A stretch of 64,000 nt of DNA from Paenibacillus rhizophilus (GCF_003854965.1 NZ_RQPI01000001.1:930001-994000), one strand, 5' to 3'. Positions 42,488 through 51,420 are shown, counted from the first letter of the stretch. Notes: generated from the sequence alone by a model not told the origin. Numbers and translations: made by a program.

Positions 42488-44116
42488 TTATACCGCAGTT
42501 TCAAAAGTAATCCGGTTCTTGCCGCTCCGCTTGGAAATATACAGCGCGTCATCCGCCAATCGCAAAATTTCGCTAGTATCCTGGGTTTCGGGACTCCAGA
42601 CCGCAGCTCCCACGCTGCAGCCGACATGCACGATTTCCCCGTCGATCAGGAAAGGCTGATTGATCTTGTCAATGATGCGTTTGGCAACGACCTCGGCTTC
42701 CTGCATCGGCTTCGCCGCAGATGTATGCAGGATAATCACGAACTCGTCCCCTCCTACCCGGGTGACCATCTCATTGTCCCTGGTTGATTCCAGCAGACGG
42801 AAGGAAACCTCTTGCAGCAGCTTGTCTCCCGATGCATGTCCTAGCGTGTCGTTCACCTTCTTGAAACCGTCCAGATCCAGGTACAAGAAGCTGAGAGTCG
42901 AGCGGCTCTGCTTCGCTTTGCTGACCGCATGGGCCAAATAATCGTCGAGAGCCATTCGGTTAGGCAATCCGGTCAGCGCATCATGCCGGGCCATATCGGA
43001 TATATAGAACTCTGTCTCGGTTTGGCTTAAATTATTGACAAGATTGCGCAGAGAAGCGGAGAGGATGGATAAATCTGTGATCCTGTTAAATTTCGGAATC
43101 TCCGCCTCTTTTCCTGTACTCAGCAGATCTGCGCTCTCCGCAATAAGCTGAAGCGGGCGGACAATCCACCCGGCGAGGAACCAGCCTGCAATGCCGAACA
43201 GAACGGCAACGGCAAGTCCGGAGATCGCAATATAATTTTGCAGCCTATGGACGGAATCAAAAGCGATATCCGTCGGCTGACGAATGATTACGGACCAACC
43301 AAGGCCGGGGTAGTCCATATAGCCGTCTCCGTGAGCGTAACCTGTCAAATAGGACTGGCTGCCCTCTGACTTATTAATGAGCCAGGAGCTTTTGCCCTGC
43401 CTAGCCTGTGCAAGCGCCGGGTCTTTCATCGACTTGCCTACCTGGCTTGCGGGTCCGAGCACAATCATATTATCGTCTTTGCTGACAATGAAGATCTCGA
43501 CACCCTTCATATTTTCCTTGAGCGGCGTCAAATTGGAAGACTCCACCTGACGGGACCACTCCCAGCTGAGTTGCGCCGCCAGCACGCCGATCGATCTGCC
43601 GCTTGCGTCCTTCACGGGAACGCTGATATCAACGAATTGCAGCGGCTCTCCGCTTGGATTGGGCAGCAGCTTGGCGAGCAGTTTGACATCATGGACATCA
43701 CCTATGTAGGGAGCTTCGATCCCGTTTATAAAAACAGGCCGCTCCTTAATGTTGCTTCCGGCCAGAATATTATCTGTTGAGGACAGAACATTGCCTTTCG
43801 TATCCATATAACCCACCCAGGTAAACACCGGAAGATTTTCTTTCAGTTGGTTAAGAAGTCCCGCAATTTCCTCCTTGTCAACCGGCTCCTGGAACGCTTT
43901 AAGCTTGCTAAGCACCTCCACTTCCTCTGAACGCGCCCACATGAAGTGATCCAAACTGTATGACATCTGGTAAGCAACCTCCGCCAGCGATCTGCCGATG
44001 GTAACCCCTGCGGTCTTAGATGATTCATTGCCGATTAAATAACTGAGCAGCGCGGTCAGCAAAATGATCACAACTGCAAACGCGCCTGCGAACATGGTCC
44101 GCAAATTTATTGACAC
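42488..44116 (-). CDS. Membrane diguanylate cyclase (sensor domain-HAMP-GGDEF)
   Basis: 542 residues. An N-terminal transmembrane helix (about 9-28), an extracellular dCache-like sensor domain (~35-285), a second helix (around 290-312), a HAMP-like linker and a C-terminal GGDEF domain. The active site is intact (GGDEF at 455-459), so it should make c-di-GMP. The product-inhibition I-site reads RDNE instead of RxxD and is probably weakened. A GTG start at 44116 follows GGAGGAG. Divergent from a PilZ gene, a likely c-di-GMP receptor. Confidence 0.9.
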   Translation of the reverse strand: MSINLRTMFAGAFAVVIILLTALLSYLIGNESSKTAGVTIGRSLAEVAYQMSYSLDHFMWARSEEVEVLSKLKAFQEPVDKEEIAGLLNQLKENLPVFTWVGYMDTKGNVLSSTDNILAGSNIKERPVFINGIEAPYIGDVHDVKLLAKLLPNPSGEPLQFVDISVPVKDASGRSIGVLAAQLSWEWSRQVESSNLTPLKENMKGVEIFIVSKDDNMIVLGPASQVGKSMKDPALAQARQGKSSWLINKSEGSQSYLTGYAHGDGYMDYPGLGWSVIIRQPTDIAFDSVHRLQNYIAISGLAVAVLFGIAGWFLAGWIVRPLQLIAESADLLSTGKEAEIPKFNRITDLSILSASLRNLVNNLSQTETEFYISDMARHDALTGLPNRMALDDYLAHAVSKAKQSRSTLSFLYLDLDGFKKVNDTLGHASGDKLLQEVSFRLLESTRDNEMVTRVGGDEFVIILHTSAAKPMQEAEVVAKRIIDKINQPFLIDGEIVHVGCSVGAAVWSPETQDTSEILRLADDALYISKRSGKNRITFETAV

Positions 44117-44425
44117 TCCGTCGCTCCTCCCTCCCCATTGCCCAGTTCGAGAAATGAACCGTGCGAAATGGTAATGGCGTATAAACTCATGATTAGTTTT
44201 AATATATATATCGGTAGACGGACACCTTTTGTGTAGTAACGTACACCCTATGAATAGAACGCTTTCTTAAGAAAGCTGATATGTTTTAATCTTCAAAATT
44301 AATGAAGTTCTCCCTCTTGTCTTCCACTGTCCATTCCTTTAATTTTTTTATAAATTATCGTCCAGCCAGATTGTCCAAAACGTCTCATTTCGATATAATA
44401 GTGTATAAATGAGCGGAGGTAAATT
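44117..44425. promoter_or_regulatory. Divergent regulatory spacer with 16-bp palindrome
   Basis: No gene. It holds a perfect palindrome GCTTTCTTAAGAAAGC at 44261-44276, roughly midway between the diguanylate cyclase and PilZ starts, in an AT-rich setting. This is a candidate operator for a dimeric regulator; the protein is unknown. Confidence 0.4.
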
Positions 44426-44806
44426 ATGGACGCTGCCAGCAGAAAAGAACCATTCCGTTATGTGATGAATCAACCGATTGATTGCTGGCTGGAAGTGCCG
44501 ACCGGAAGCACCGGTCACGGTACCGGCAAGCGGACCGCGGGAGTGCTGATCGACCTAAGCCGTTCGGGCTGCAAGGTCCGCAGTTCATTGAACCTCCGGT
44601 TCACGTCCGGGGATACCAGAATTATTATTCATTTTCAATTGAATGAGACTATGCTTCAGTTCACAGGAAGCGTACGCTGGGGTTGGATGTACGGCCTCGG
44701 CGAGTACCAGTACGGAATCAGACTCGTTTTGACTGATGAAGAGGAAGAAACTCTGATTCGCGAGCTCGATATATGGACAATGTCTTCAGGTGGTGAAGGC
44801 GTTTAG
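44426..44806 (+). CDS. PilZ domain protein, probable c-di-GMP receptor
   Basis: 126 residues, one PilZ domain. The D/NxSxxG motif is present as DLSRSGCKV. The upstream Arg motif is imperfect: RKEPFR has four rather than three residues between arginines, so binding needs testing. ATG 44426 follows GGAGG. Divergent from the diguanylate cyclase; ends in a terminator followed by the structured element. Confidence 0.8.
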   Translation: MDAASRKEPFRYVMNQPIDCWLEVPTGSTGHGTGKRTAGVLIDLSRSGCKVRSSLNLRFTSGDTRIIIHFQLNETMLQFTGSVRWGWMYGLGEYQYGIRLVLTDEEEETLIRELDIWTMSSGGEGV

Positions 44807-44810
44807 AAGA

Positions 44811-44833
44811 AGACGGGGATGCCCGTCTTTTTT
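44811..44833 (+). terminator. Terminator after the PilZ gene
   Basis: AGACGGG-GATG-CCCGTCT followed by six T. Confidence 0.85.
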
Positions 44834-44937
44834 CAACATATAAGGCATTTAGAAGTTTCACGTTTATTAATGGCCTTATTTTTCTACGAGAAACGTACTT
44901 GCGTCCTTCAAGGACGCCGTCAGACGTTTCTTCTTGT
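44834..44937 (+). repeat. Two-hairpin structured element, copy B
   Basis: Begins right after a terminator, as copy A does. Hairpin 1: ATAAGGC/GCCTTAT with inner CATT/AATG. Linker TTTCTACGA. Hairpin 2: GAAACGT/ACGTTTC with inner GCGTCCTT/AAGGACGC. It ends TTTCTTCTTGT. Stem bases differ from copy A at paired positions while pairing is kept. The remaining ~165 bases to the next gene show nothing recognisable apart from that gene's AGGAGGA. Confidence 0.65.
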
Positions 44938-45105
44938 GTGTATCGGAATGTGTATAGCCCCTAGTAAAGTCCCACGCCTCCTCACTCCATGTCCACTTCA
45001 TGCACATTAAATACGGGTTCGGCGTAGCCTTCTCTCTTTGTGGCCTCTTCTTTTTTCGATATAATAGCTTTAAAATACTTGCAATATTAGGAGGAAGTTG
45101 AATTG

Positions 45106-45951
45106 ATGGATTCCGTTGTTTCCACCCGCTGGCTGCTGGCCCGGATGTATGAGCCCGAGCTTGTGATCGTGGACTGCCGCTTTCTGCTGTCCGATCCCGA
45201 AGCGGGACGCAGCGCCTACCTGAAAGATCATATTCCGGGAGCCGTTTATTTGCATTTGGAAGAGCAGCTGTCCGCTCCTGTCGGCACGCATGGCGGCCGC
45301 CATCCTTTGCCCGATTCGGGTGAGCTTGCGGCTGTACTTGGCCAAGCGGGCATCAGCCGAGGCAGCGTCGTTGTTGCCTACGATGACCAGGGAGGCGCGT
45401 TCGCTTCCAGACTGTGGTGGCTGCTGCGCTATTTGGGTCACGATAAAGTGTATGCAATGGATGAAGGCTACTCGAAATGGAAATCGGAGAATTTCCCCGT
45501 AAGTGACAGCCAGCCTATCCGCATTCCAACATCATATGAACCGGAAGTCCATCCCGAAATGGTAGCCGGTATGGAGGAAGTTCGGAAGTATTCGCTGAAA
45601 GGCGGATCGGCCTCTCCCCTGCTGATCGACTCGCGCGAGCCGCGCCGTTATGCCGGTCTCGAAGAGCCGATCGACGCCAAAGCCGGTCATATTCCAGGCG
45701 CAGTGAACCGGTTCTGGAAGGAAGTCCTTGATGAGCAGGGCCGCTGGAAAGACGCCAACGCGCTGAAGCGGCATTTTGCTGATGTTGATCCGGGCCGTGA
45801 AGTTATTGTCTACTGCGGCTCCGGCGTAACCGCCTGCCCGAACGTGCTGGCACTGCATAGAGCCGGATTTGACAAAGTGCGGCTGTATGCGGGGAGCTGG
45901 AGCGACTGGATTAGTTGGGAAGAGAATCCGATTGCTACGGGAGAAGAATGA
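45106..45951 (+). CDS. Sulfurtransferase, 3-mercaptopyruvate type (tandem rhodanese)
   Basis: 281 residues, two rhodanese domains. The N-terminal one is inactive in form; the C-terminal one has the catalytic loop YCGSGVTAC, whose CGSGVT sequence is typical of 3-mercaptopyruvate sulfurtransferases rather than thiosulfate sulfurtransferases (CRKGVT). Other blocks: VVDCRFLL, HIPGAVYLHLEEQLS, AGHIPGAVN. ATG 45106 follows AGGAGGA. The last ~18 codons have a decayed relative at 47706-47777, on the far side of the OLD gene. Confidence 0.93.
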   Translation: MDSVVSTRWLLARMYEPELVIVDCRFLLSDPEAGRSAYLKDHIPGAVYLHLEEQLSAPVGTHGGRHPLPDSGELAAVLGQAGISRGSVVVAYDDQGGAFASRLWWLLRYLGHDKVYAMDEGYSKWKSENFPVSDSQPIRIPTSYEPEVHPEMVAGMEEVRKYSLKGGSASPLLIDSREPRRYAGLEEPIDAKAGHIPGAVNRFWKEVLDEQGRWKDANALKRHFADVDPGREVIVYCGSGVTACPNVLALHRAGFDKVRLYAGSWSDWISWEENPIATGEE

Positions 45952-45990
45952 AAGAGCAAGGACTTAATACAGGGTATAGATAATGAGATG

Positions 45991-46029
45991 CACCGTCTCA
46001 AGCATAATCGCTTGGGCGGTGTGTTTTTT
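45991..46029 (+). terminator. Terminator after the sulfurtransferase gene
   Basis: CACCGTCTCAAGC pairs with GCTTGGGCGGTG, then GTTTTTT. Confidence 0.8.
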
Positions 46030-46313
46030 ATGTTCGGAATCAACAGGGAGTCAACGGTTAACAGGGAGATGTTTAAGGGTCTGGTATGGCGAGTGGCTTG
46101 CACGTATGACTTTACAGTGATGGTGTGGGTGAGTCATCAAGTAAGTAGTCAACAAAAAATCAACAAAACAATCGATAGTTTAATTGATCTATACAATAGG
46201 TTTATTGACATGGTAAGCTGGAAAATCAGAAGGGCATGTATACGCTTGGTCGTGGTACAACTTAGAGCTGCATCAGATAAACTTTTCATAATATAAAATT
46301 GGGGTGTTTGAAC
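46030..46313. other. AT-rich spacer before the OLD gene
   Basis: No convincing gene; a 102-codon open frame here has no ribosome binding site or recognisable sequence. Composition shifts to AT-rich, matching the OLD gene rather than the flanks, so the left boundary of a transferred segment probably lies here. Confidence 0.5.
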
Positions 46314-47690
46314 ATGATTGAAAGTTTATTCATTTTAGGTCTAAGAGGATTTTCTAAGCAACAACGTATAGATTTTGCAATACCAAATGGGAATAATGGT
46401 AGTGGACTGACTTTGCTAGTTGGTGCTAATAATTCTGGTAAGTCCACCATTATAGAGGCGATTAGGGCAATTTCTCCACAGCCCGCCTTGCCAAGCTTTA
46501 CCCAAGGAAGGAGAAATGTTAAATCTGGTGATGCAGTTTCAATATGTATTACCGACCATCAAGGAAAATCTACAGAACTTAGAAGTGTTAATGCTGGAAG
46601 TAGCGAAAGTCATATGAATGTTGATGAAGCAGAAAGAAATAATATATTTGTCCTTCCCTCTAGAAGAGCTTTTAATCCGTTTTTTCATAAACATGAGATG
46701 GATAGATATTCTTATATGGTGAACTTTATTGGTTTTCCTCCACAAAGAACCAATAGCCAAGATAACTTTGGCTCAAGATTATTTGGTGCTGAAAAAAACA
46801 AAAAAAAGTTTAATGAAGTATTAGGGCGTGTTTTGAACCCTGTTCCAAATTGGGCTATAGATCAACATGATACAGGTAATTATTTTTTGAAGATAATGAA
46901 AGATAGTGCTAGTCATAGTAGTGAAGGCCTCGGCGAGGGAATAGTGAGTCTGTTTTTTATAGTTGATGCTTTGTATGAATCAAAACCTAACGATGTTATA
47001 GTTATTGATGAACCAGAGCTATCCCTACATCCTTCAGTTCAAAAACGTTTATCAAAACTTCTTAATGAATATGCTAAAGATAGGCAGATTGTTATTTCAA
47101 CACATTCTCCATATTTTATAGAACTTGAAAATCTTAAATGGGGAGCTACTGTTGCTAGGGTGCATCAAACAGATGATGGTTGTATCATCTCGCAAATAAG
47201 TAAGAAATCTAATGATTTTATAACAAGAGTATTAAGAAATTCATTTAATCCTCACGTGTTTGGCATCAATGCTAAAGAAATATTTTTTCTGGAAGAGTCA
47301 GTTGTCCTAGTGGAGGGACAAGACGATGTAATTTTTTATAACAAAATATTGAATGAAATTGATGTTAAATTGGAAGCCTCATTTCTGGGATGGGGTATAG
47401 GAGGAGCGGATAATATTCGTTATTTTGCAAACCTGCTCTCAGAACTAGGGTTTAAGAAAGTTGTGGGTATTTTAGACTTGGATCGACAACATATGATTGA
47501 GAGTTTAAACGAAGAGTTTCCTCAATATAAATTTTATAATATTAAAGCAAATGATGTGAGAACAAAAGACGAACGAAAGGCAACAGAAAAAGTCATAGGC
47601 CTGCTTGATGACAAAAATAAAGTACTGAGACACGAACACTTAGAGTCTACGAAGGAACTATTTTCAAAAGTCAAAGAATATTTCAACTGA
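46314..47690 (+). CDS. OLD-family ATPase/TOPRIM nuclease
   Basis: 458 residues. N-terminal ABC-type ATPase: Walker A GANNSGKST (37-45), signature-like SSEGLGEG (202-209), Walker B VIVIDEPELSLHP (228-240) and a switch His in STHSP. C-terminal TOPRIM domain: Glu in VVLVEGQDD (330-338) and DLD (388-390). This is the class 1 OLD layout, as in phage P2 Old and the Gabija subunit GajA, which act as DNA nucleases. No UvrD-like GajB, reverse transcriptase or other known partner is adjacent, so it seems to be stand-alone. ATG 46314 follows GGGGTG. Strongly AT-rich with rare-codon use unlike its neighbours, indicating transfer. Phage defence is the likely role (inference). Confidence 0.88.
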   Translation: MIESLFILGLRGFSKQQRIDFAIPNGNNGSGLTLLVGANNSGKSTIIEAIRAISPQPALPSFTQGRRNVKSGDAVSICITDHQGKSTELRSVNAGSSESHMNVDEAERNNIFVLPSRRAFNPFFHKHEMDRYSYMVNFIGFPPQRTNSQDNFGSRLFGAEKNKKKFNEVLGRVLNPVPNWAIDQHDTGNYFLKIMKDSASHSSEGLGEGIVSLFFIVDALYESKPNDVIVIDEPELSLHPSVQKRLSKLLNEYAKDRQIVISTHSPYFIELENLKWGATVARVHQTDDGCIISQISKKSNDFITRVLRNSFNPHVFGINAKEIFFLEESVVLVEGQDDVIFYNKILNEIDVKLEASFLGWGIGGADNIRYFANLLSELGFKKVVGILDLDRQHMIESLNEEFPQYKFYNIKANDVRTKDERKATEKVIGLLDDKNKVLRHEHLESTKELFSKVKEYFN

Positions 47691-47705
47691 ACACTTATGG
47701 GTTGA

Positions 47706-47777
47706 GATTGGCAAATCTATAACTGGAGTGACTGAATTAACTTTGACGAGAATCCTGTGGCTACGAGGGAAGGATAA
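47706..47777 (+). pseudogene. Decayed 3' end of a sulfurtransferase gene
   Basis: In one frame it reads DWQIYNWSD, stop, INFDENPVATREG, stop. This parallels the C terminus of the intact sulfurtransferase (SWSDWISWEENPIATGEE). By eye 41 of 56 bases match 45896-45951. The Trp codon of WSDW has become TGA at 47733. It lies directly behind the OLD gene. Confidence 0.6.
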
Positions 47778-47809
47778 GAACCGGAAGTGTTTTTGAGAAG
47801 CTCCTGTAT

Positions 47810-47863
47810 GGACTAAACTGGGTATTAGTAAGCTGCCCATTTCAGTCCTTTTTTGGTTTTTTC
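47810..47863 (+). terminator. Terminator behind the sulfurtransferase remnant
   Basis: GGACTAAACTGGG pairs with CCCATTTCAGTCC (two mismatches), followed by TTTTTTGG and a second T-run. It could serve the OLD gene or be left from the lost sulfurtransferase copy. Confidence 0.7.
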
Positions 47864-48468
47864 TTTGACCGTAGAAGTCTCAACAATCGCTTTCCAGGCC
47901 GCCAAGTCTAACGCTCAGGACACAAATTTAGCATTACCGGCGGTGCAACAAGATTCGACTGGCTTGTCGCATCACTCGGATAGTTCGGAGAGTTTGATTC
48001 GATACCCTAGCCCTCTCTCTGTACTTCGTGATATAATGCTGGAGTTCCGGGAGCATTATAGTCAAATTCGAGCGACTCTGTCGCGTAATTGCTCTTCCCG
48101 GTTTTAATCGATTCTTATGCTACTTTTGAGTTCAGCGTAAAGATAGCAGACGGGGAGCAATACGAAAGCTACTCTCCGCATAACTAAAAGTTAGTCTGGA
48201 TATGGATTACTAAACAGATAATCGTTATTTTCTTCCCACTGTTATTGACCGATTTACCGAATTTAAAATGCTGTTAAACGCTTTTCGTAGTTACCCTTGT
48301 ATCCGCGTAGAATGCAGGTGGGAAGTAAGCGTTAATTTGTAGGGTACGTTTTGCAATCGAATATACCCATAATCTTTGCGGATCAGGTCTATCTCCAAAC
48401 GGAGCTGAAGCAGTTGGTGGAAGACGCTATTGTTGCCGACTTCAGCCTTAGCTCCAGCAATCCCCCCC
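47864..48468. other. Gene-free debris region
   Basis: Several short open frames with no ribosome binding site or recognised sequence. A segment at 48351-48440 (reading FADQVYLQTELKQLVEDA) looks protein-like but is isolated. Probably eroded DNA of a variable locus. Confidence 0.4.
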
Positions 48469-48800
48469 TTACTCTTCCCGCAGGATCTCCAGAATTAGCG
48501 AAGTATGGGCTGATAGCTGAATTAAATCTTCTGACAAGAGCTTCACTTGGTCATGCAGCACATGTGCTTCGTCGGTACCCTCCAGATAGCGGGTGACAAA
48601 ATGAAGGAACACATCGACTTTTCTGAGCAACATCAGCACCGGAATGGCCTTGATTTCGGCTTCGGTGAGACGGACCCTGCGGCTGAAGCCCCGGCAAAAA
48701 TCCCGGACTGCTGTCATTTCCTCCGCATGCCCCACCAGCCCAGACAGAATAACCGCAGGCTCCATCGCCCGCACATCGAAGGGCCATGCGGCAGATCGTC
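48469..48800 (-). pseudogene. 3' fragment of a phosphotransferase-like gene
   Basis: About 105 residues reading FDVRAMEPAVILSGL, RRVRLTEAEIKAIPVLMLLR, VFLHFVTRYLEGTD, which resembles the C-terminal helical part of APH/ThrB-like phosphotransferases. The catalytic HxDxxxxN loop is missing, and a stop lies just upstream in this frame, while a neighbouring frame reads NHFDDLPHG. There is no start with a ribosome binding site. Call by eye only. Confidence 0.4.
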
Positions 48801-48851
48801 AAAATGATTGTTGATCACGGCGGCTGCAAGTGAACGGTGAACACGGTGAGG

Positions 48852-48876
48852 GCCGCTTTTGGAAGCGGCTTTTTTC
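48852..48876 (+). terminator. Terminator-like hairpin
   Basis: GCCGCTT-TTGG-AAGCGGC followed by six T, plus strand. No intact plus-strand gene precedes it, so it is probably left over from a lost gene. Confidence 0.6.
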
Positions 48877-48881
48877 ACTGT

Positions 48882-49319
48882 TTAGATACTCTGAAACCTG
48901 CGGTAAACCTTACATATCCGCGTAATTTCCACATGATTTTTGAGTGAATTTATGCTTTTCAAAAAAAAATTATTAAAAATGGGCGAAATTCTTGCATATG
49001 CAAAATGCCGAACGGCTATTTCCGGCGAATTACGATTCGACGAGTACTTCCACATCCTCGAAACTATTATTAGCCTCAACTCCGCTTCCCCCAAGGGTTT
49101 TAACTCTCTCCTTCCATTTTGTATCCTGTGAATGATAACGCTATCTTTTGGCAAAATCCACTCACCTGACCACAACTTTTTACTTTCATTTTCCTTCCAA
49201 AAGAAACCGCTGCCAAACTCCGTTTTTACGTGTTTTACGGCCTTCCCGGTTTGACCCTGGCTTTTGAGGTATGTTACGCTTTTTTCAGTGAAAAGCACAG
49301 AGCTTTCATTTATTTTCAT
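48882..49319 (-). CDS. Hypothetical protein
   Basis: Not recognised. The first ~90 residues (MKINESSVLFTEKSVTYLKS, GSGFFWKENESKKLWSGEWI, LPKDSVIIHRI) look like a genuine small beta-rich domain. The tail (from about SRMWKYSS) is Asn/Ser/Arg-rich and may be out of frame. The ATG at 49319 has no clear ribosome binding site, nor has the one at 49340. Divergent from the HAD gene. Confidence 0.45.
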   Translation of the reverse strand: MKINESSVLFTEKSVTYLKSQGQTGKAVKHVKTEFGSGFFWKENESKKLWSGEWILPKDSVIIHRIQNGRRELKPLGEAELRLIIVSRMWKYSSNRNSPEIAVRHFAYARISPIFNNFFLKSINSLKNHVEITRICKVYRRFQSI

Positions 49320-49375
49320 GAATATTTCAGACTCAAGCATGTAAATTTATCTGACTGAAGGGAGAGCGAACATTC

Positions 49376-50050
49376 ATGATTAAAGCATTAGTATTTGATT
49401 TTGACGGCACGATTATTGACACAGAATCTGCATGGTATGCAGCTTTTCGGGAAGCTTACGAGCAGCACGGCGTAGAGCTTACCGTCAAGCAGTACTCCCA
49501 ATGTATCGGAACCAGCTTATGTAATTTTAACCCTTATGAGTATTTGATGACTGATTTAAACCTTCCCATTGACCGGGAGGAATTCCGAAAAGCCGTCCAG
49601 CTCCGTCATTCCGAGCTTATGGAAGCCGAAGAGATGCGGCTGGGCATCAAGCACTATCTGGATTCAGCCAAAGCCGCTGGCCTCAAGATCGGACTTGCGA
49701 CAAGTTCTTCCACGGCATGGGTTGAAAAATACTTGAATCAATTGGGGCTTCGTGAATATTTCGATTGTATTCGTACATCAGATCATGTGAAAAACGTAAA
49801 GCCCGACCCTGAATTGTACTTGCAGGCGTTGGAATGTCTGGGTGTTAAGCCGGATGAAGCTATCGCAATCGAGGACTCGCCGAACGGTTCTAAAGCCGCA
49901 TTGGCAGCCGGTATGCACTGCGTCGTCAGCCCGAATAAAATCACAAGTCTTTTGGCCTTCGACCCTTCACTTCATAAATTAGAGTGCTTTACCGACCTCG
50001 ATTTTGAACATCTGACTACCCGTCAATTTGAAGCCACTCAAATAAGCTGA
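49376..50050 (+). CDS. HAD-family hydrolase, beta-phosphoglucomutase-like
   Basis: 224 residues. Motif I FDFDGTIIDTE, motif II GLATSSS, motif III KPDPELY with EDSPNGSKAALAAGM (motif IV). The cap domain is of the helical type. The motif I Asp-x-Asp indicates phosphatase or phosphomutase activity; the substrate cannot be read from sequence. AAGGGAGAG precedes ATG 49376. It lies about 100 bases upstream of mtlD, so a sugar-phosphate substrate is plausible. Confidence 0.88.
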   Translation: MIKALVFDFDGTIIDTESAWYAAFREAYEQHGVELTVKQYSQCIGTSLCNFNPYEYLMTDLNLPIDREEFRKAVQLRHSELMEAEEMRLGIKHYLDSAKAAGLKIGLATSSSTAWVEKYLNQLGLREYFDCIRTSDHVKNVKPDPELYLQALECLGVKPDEAIAIEDSPNGSKAALAAGMHCVVSPNKITSLLAFDPSLHKLECFTDLDFEHLTTRQFEATQIS

Positions 50051-50155
50051 ACCAAACAGGCTGTCTAATCGCCTGAGTCCGTCCCCAAATACCTTGCCGG
50101 CAGAGAACCACAGGAAAATGGTTAGTCGACAGATAAATTAAGGAGGAATGCTCTT

Positions 50156-51349
50156 TTGAAAGCCGTACATTTCGGAGCTGGTAATATCGGGAGAGGCTTT
50201 ATTGGACCGATTTTATCTGATTCCGACTATGAGATATGTTTTGTCGCCCGTAATGAGAAAAAGATTTCCCAGCTTCAGGAACGTGGACAATATCCCGTAA
50301 CTCTCGCCAACGAAACTCGCGACACCGAGCTAGTTAAAAATGTCACTGCCGTTAACATCAGTGATATGGATGAAGTAGCGGAGTCCATTGCCGAAGCTGA
50401 TCTTGTCACTACTGCCATTGGAATGTCGGCGCTTCGTGACATTGCGGAATCCATTGCCAGAGGTATCGAACTGAGGTTAAAGAAGACTAAGCGTCCTGAG
50501 CCGCTCCATATCATCGCATGCGAGAATGGTATTGGAGGCAGCCAGCGATTGAAAAAGCTAGTCTATCCTCTTCTGAAACCTTCTGAACGCAAGCGTGCCG
50601 ATGAATTTGTCGCATTTCCGAATACCATGGTTGACCGGATCGTACCGATCCAGCAACATAAAGACCCGCTTAAGGTTATGGTTGAGCCGTTCTGCGAGTG
50701 GGTAATCCACAAGGCCGGAATGCTGGAGGGTTTTACCAGGATCAAAGGCGTCCGTTATGTCGATTCATTGGACCCCTATATCGAACGTAAATTGTTCACC
50801 GTGAATACCGGACACTGCGCCGCAGCTTATTTTGGATACCTGGACGGGTACTCTACGATTCAAGAGGCCATTGCCAATCCGAAGGTGCTGGAACAGGTTC
50901 GCGGGGTGCTGAATGAAACCGGCGCAATGCTGACGCTTAAACACAATCTGGACAGTAAGAAGCATGAACAGTATATTGAGAAAATGCTACACCGTTTTAC
51001 AAATCCCCATTTTATTGACAAAATCACCCGTGTGGCCAGATCTCCGCTTCGCAAACTGTCTCCGAACGATCGACTCGTTCGTCCCGCTCTCCAGGCTCAT
51101 AAGATGGGACTCGAAACGAACCATCTGGTCGCTGCGATTGCCGCAGCCCTGGTATTCGATCACGTGAAAGATCCGGAAGCCGTAAAACTCCAAAACTCCA
51201 TTCGCGAGCATGGAATCGGCTATGTAATCGAAAATCATTTGGGAATTCCGGACACCCATCCACTGCACAGCCGTATTGCTGACAAATACGATGAAAGTTT
51301 CTCATCTTACCGTTCCGAGGCCGAGCCCGACCTTTTAAGCCGGACATAG
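50156..51349 (+). CDS. mtlD: Mannitol-1-phosphate 5-dehydrogenase
   Basis: NAD-dependent oxidation of mannitol-1-phosphate to fructose-6-phosphate. N-terminal Rossmann motif HFGAGNIGRGFIG, ACENGIGGS, the catalytic block FPNTMVDRIVP, and VNTGHCAAAYFGYL. Length 397. A TTG start at 50156 has AAGGAGG upstream. No mannitol PTS genes are beside it; the mannitol transporter must be elsewhere. Confidence 0.92.
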   Translation: MKAVHFGAGNIGRGFIGPILSDSDYEICFVARNEKKISQLQERGQYPVTLANETRDTELVKNVTAVNISDMDEVAESIAEADLVTTAIGMSALRDIAESIARGIELRLKKTKRPEPLHIIACENGIGGSQRLKKLVYPLLKPSERKRADEFVAFPNTMVDRIVPIQQHKDPLKVMVEPFCEWVIHKAGMLEGFTRIKGVRYVDSLDPYIERKLFTVNTGHCAAAYFGYLDGYSTIQEAIANPKVLEQVRGVLNETGAMLTLKHNLDSKKHEQYIEKMLHRFTNPHFIDKITRVARSPLRKLSPNDRLVRPALQAHKMGLETNHLVAAIAAALVFDHVKDPEAVKLQNSIREHGIGYVIENHLGIPDTHPLHSRIADKYDESFSSYRSEAEPDLLSRT

Positions 51350-51420
51350 GACGGTGCCAAATGATGAGTCTCGCAAAGTGTTTTGACCGTTGTTTCCTAT
51401 AACAATTAAATAGGGATCAG

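Noticed and set aside
45988..46296. 102-codon open frame before the OLD gene
   Set aside because: Begins inside the sulfurtransferase terminator, has no ribosome binding site and no recognisable sequence.
47853..48107. 84-codon open frame after the OLD gene
   Set aside because: Starts in a terminator T-run; low-complexity sequence, no ribosome binding site.
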